A DNA stretch of 64,000 nucleotides from G965267605 sp965267605 (lineage in GTDB: Bacteria > Bacteroidota > Bacteroidia > Flavobacteriales_E > Vicingaceae), in the NCBI GenBank assembly GCA_965267605.1, contig OZ254088.1, positions 2,108,001 through 2,172,000 on the forward strand, in the 5' to 3' direction. Under the pieces are notes generated by a model. It saw only the letters and a program-made list of their open reading frames with translations. It searched no databases and was not told the origin of the DNA. Of this stretch, positions 61,565 through 64,000 are shown piece by piece. Numbering within the stretch: position 1 is the first letter of the stretch; the number at the start of each line of letters is the position of its first letter. The translations under genes and the position numbers were made by a program.

Positions 61565-63097
61565 TTATTCCCACTCTATGGTAGCAGGTGGCTTGGAACT
61601 GATATCGTAGACCACCCTGTTAATACCTTTCACTCGATTGATAATGGAGTTTGAAATCTCTGCCAGGAACTTATATGGCAGGTGACACCAGTCTGCTGTC
61701 ATACCATCTGTAGATGAAACAGCACGAAGTGCAACCGCTTGCTCATAGGTTCTTTCATCTCCCATAACGCCAACGGATTGCACAGGCAACAGAATTGCTC
61801 CTGCCTGCCAAACATCATCATATAAACCGTGTTCCTTCAAACCGCTAATAAAGATATGGTCTACCTCTTGCAAAATCTGTACCTTTTCTGGAGTGATGTC
61901 TCCTAATATCCTGATTGCCAGACCAGGACCAGGGAATGGATGGCGTCCCAAAAGCTGTGCCGGTAAACCTAATGCAGCTCCTACCCTTCTTACCTCATCC
62001 TTAAACAATAGCCGCAACGGCTCCACCACTTTCAATTTCATGTAATCCGGCAAACCTCCCACGTTATGGTGAGATTTGATTGTAACGGATGGACCACCTG
62101 TGGCAGATTGCGATTCAATCACATCCGGATATATCGTTCCCTGGCCAAGCCACTTCACATCTTGAATGAGGTGTGCTTCATCATCAAACACATCAATGAA
62201 CTTATTTCCAATGGCCTTTCTCTTCGCCTCCGGATCTGTGATTCCAGCCAACACTTCATAAAACTGACCTGATGCATCAACACCTTTAACGTTCAATCCC
62301 AATCCTTCGTATTGCTTGAGCACATCTTCAAACTCGTTCTTCCTCAGAAGACCATTATTAACGAAGATGCAGTATAGCTGTTCACCAATCGCCCGATGGA
62401 GCAACATAGCAGCCACAGAAGAATCGACTCCTCCTGACAGGCCAAGTACTACCTTATCATCACCAAGTTTGTTCTTTAGATCTGCCACCGTTTCATCTAC
62501 AAACGACTGTGGTGTCCAGTCCTGTTTACATCCACATATATCAACAAGGAAGTTCTCCAGAATCTTGCTGCCTTCCTCTGAGTGGTATACCTCCGGATGA
62601 AACTGTATTCCATACCTGGCCGAATCCGCCAGCTGAAAACCAGCGATAGCAACATCTTCAGTACTTGCAATCACATCCACACCATCCCCTGGATCCAATA
62701 TGGTATCTGCATGCGACATCCATACCTGACTTCCCGTAGAGACATTCTTGAAAAGAGGATTCTGGTCATTTACTTTGACTAAATGCGCCCTGCCATATTC
62801 CCGAATTTTACTCTGCTCCACATTCCCTCCATTCTGAAGTGCCATCCATTGCGCACCGTAGCATATTCCTAGCAGCGGTTGTTTATCTAACTCACCATTG
62901 ATCTTAGGGCTAGGCGCTTCTTCTTCACGAACAGAATGTGGACTTCCTGAAAGGATCACACCTTTCCAGTCATCCATGTTCTCCGGCACATAATCGTAAG
63001 GCCAGATCTCGCAGTAGACATTCAATTCACGAATTCTTCTTGCAATGAGTTGGGTGTACTGGGAACCAAAGTCAAGAATTAAAACCTTATCAGACAT
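61565..63097 (-). CDS. guaA: Glutamine-hydrolysing GMP synthase
   Basis: This 510-residue enzyme converts XMP to GMP with glutamine and ATP. The glutamine amidotransferase part (1-190) has nucleophile Cys in LLGICYGAQWMAL and the His/Glu pair in GIQFHPEVYHSEEG. The ATP pyrophosphatase part has the PP-loop VVLGLSGGVDSSVAAML. The C-terminal dimerisation part contains HPFPGPGLAIRILG and ends SKPPATIEWE, as in nearly all GuaA. The length is normal. The next gene follows after 1 bp. Confidence 0.98.
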   Translation of the reverse strand: MSDKVLILDFGSQYTQLIARRIRELNVYCEIWPYDYVPENMDDWKGVILSGSPHSVREEEAPSPKINGELDKQPLLGICYGAQWMALQNGGNVEQSKIREYGRAHLVKVNDQNPLFKNVSTGSQVWMSHADTILDPGDGVDVIASTEDVAIAGFQLADSARYGIQFHPEVYHSEEGSKILENFLVDICGCKQDWTPQSFVDETVADLKNKLGDDKVVLGLSGGVDSSVAAMLLHRAIGEQLYCIFVNNGLLRKNEFEDVLKQYEGLGLNVKGVDASGQFYEVLAGITDPEAKRKAIGNKFIDVFDDEAHLIQDVKWLGQGTIYPDVIESQSATGGPSVTIKSHHNVGGLPDYMKLKVVEPLRLLFKDEVRRVGAALGLPAQLLGRHPFPGPGLAIRILGDITPEKVQILQEVDHIFISGLKEHGLYDDVWQAGAILLPVQSVGVMGDERTYEQAVALRAVSSTDGMTADWCHLPYKFLAEISNSIINRVKGINRVVYDISSKPPATIEWE

Positions 63098-63307
63098 TCA
63101 GCAGGGCTTTTCATTAATGAGCACACGAAGTAAATACCTTTTAAACAAGGAAAAAAAGGATGTTGAAAATTCTCTCACGTCTGTGGAATAAAAAATAACG
63201 TTGAGTTGATATAAGAAAGCTGAATATCAGTTACTTTGGTAGTGAAGTGAACATCCTATAGAAGGTTTCCCGCTCTCCCTTCCAAACCGCTTCCTACTAG
63301 CACTATC

Positions 63308-64000
63308 GTGAGATTTACTGCACTCATACTGGGTTTGTTGTGCGCTGCTATGGTTTCAGGGCAAGTTTGTCAGACAGGCATCCTGAATGGCGCAACTACT
63401 AACTGCGCAACCCATACCTCCCTGGGTTGTGGTTGCTTGTCAGGGTGTGACCTGTCATCCATAGGTGGCTCCAATTGCTGTGGCCAAACGGGAAACTGTT
63501 CAGGCGGACACAGACAAATGAGGTTCTCATTATTGATCCCTAACAATTGTAGAGTTACGGTCACCGGAGAATTCAAGAACAGAACCGGGGTTGATCCATC
63601 CTGTACGGCCTCTGGCGCGGATGGCAACACAACGAGTGGGGACCGATTGCGGGTTTACGTTCACACCAATACGGGAAAAGCCTGGCAAACGGGAAGCTCA
63701 AATGCATCACTCATTGATTCGGAAACCATTACGGGCAATGGCAGCGACTCTGTGGTGGTAGAAGGATGGTCTAACCGTGCGGATGAAGTTGTGACTTTTG
63801 ACGTGACCTATGTGGCCGGAGGTGCCAATTGTGGGGCAAGCTGCGGTGCGCTACCGGTAGAATTGGGGACTTACAATATTGCCTACAACGACCGTTCAGG
63901 AGCAGTTGATCTAACCTGGATTACCTTATCTGAAATCAATAATGAGCAATTCATTATTCAAAGAAGTGCAGACGGTAAAACATGGTTTGATATCGGCCAG
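63308..64000 (+). CDS. Secreted protein, 5' part, probably T9SS type A
   Basis: A GTG at 63308 opens a frame that stays open for 231 codons to the window end, so the 3' part is missing. The signal peptide MRFTALILGLLCAAMVSGQ is followed by a Cys-rich region (CQTGILNGATTNC, LGCGCLSGCDL, NCCGQTGNC). The next domain is beta-rich (RVTVTGEFKNRTGVDPSC, RLRVYVHTNTGKAW). The last part, VELGTYNIAYNDRSGAVDLT followed by WITLSEINNEQFIIQRSADG, is the 'LTWxTxSExNNxxFxIxRSxDG' module that normally sits before a type A sorting domain. The CTD itself would be beyond the window. Function unknown. Confidence 0.7.
   Translation, partial: MRFTALILGLLCAAMVSGQVCQTGILNGATTNCATHTSLGCGCLSGCDLSSIGGSNCCGQTGNCSGGHRQMRFSLLIPNNCRVTVTGEFKNRTGVDPSCTASGADGNTTSGDRLRVYVHTNTGKAWQTGSSNASLIDSETITGNGSDSVVVEGWSNRADEVVTFDVTYVAGGANCGASCGALPVELGTYNIAYNDRSGAVDLTWITLSEINNEQFIIQRSADGKTWFDIGQ

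Noticed and set aside
63201..63238. TTG...TTACTTTG as a promoter of the 63308 gene
   Set aside because: The spacer (22 bp or longer) is too long and the -7 box is imperfect, so support is too weak.

Overview
The window reads as chromosome of a Bacteroidota bacterium, most likely a marine Flavobacteriales member near Cryomorphaceae or Crocinitomicaceae; the lineage is inferred from protein style. It carries many secreted proteins with type IX secretion system (T9SS) C-terminal sorting domains of both type A and type B, almost no Shine-Dalgarno sequences, frequent GTG or TTG starts, and the ftsK-lolA pair. Most genes lie on the minus strand.

Layout: (1) 1-11.2 kb is a patchwork of secreted proteins: the start of a probable secreted protease, a methyltransferase, five paralogous type A T9SS proteins (1109, 2074, 3432, 6172, 10395), an uncharacterised secreted protein, and a phosphodiesterase-TPR-sulfotransferase fusion with a small membrane protein overlapping its start. 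(2) 11.3-27.1 kb is mostly housekeeping: folD, ffh, an operon encoding a type A T9SS protein, an ECF sigma factor and a putative membrane anti-sigma factor, a YwqK/surface-repeat protein, argS-arginase, a divergent arginine decarboxylase, two small related envelope proteins, ftsK and lolA. (3) 27.3-59.6 kb is an unbroken 32-kb tandem array of nine large type B T9SS proteins built of PKD domains. Eight share an unusual Cys-rich N-terminal domain beginning H(S/A/T)VQ. Three of those also carry 4, 7 and 11 tandem Ig-like repeats. (4) 59.7-63.1 kb holds guaA and a LysM/periplasmic-binding protein, then the start of another T9SS protein.

The most interesting signal is regulatory. Eight of the nine array genes, plus the type A gene at 1109, have an almost invariant upstream motif on the coding strand: GGCAAC (TGCAAC once), 17 bp (16 once), then CGTCT (CGTCA and CATCT once each). 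This has the architecture of an extracytoplasmic-function (ECF) sigma promoter and differs from the Bacteroidota housekeeping consensus. The window also encodes an ECF sigma/anti-sigma pair co-transcribed with a T9SS protein. I infer a dedicated ECF regulon controlling a rapidly evolving T9SS adhesin array; the link between this particular sigma factor and these promoters is a hypothesis.

The array is evolving by duplication. The two largest genes share an 878-bp block that is identical as read, offset 7095 bp. The largest gene holds a 666-bp tandem duplication (three Ig-like repeats) and a 729-bp tandem duplication (three PKD domains), and it is the only array gene that lacks the promoter motif. 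No rRNA, tRNA, CRISPR array or transposase was seen, and no gene-free stretch exceeds 300 bp.
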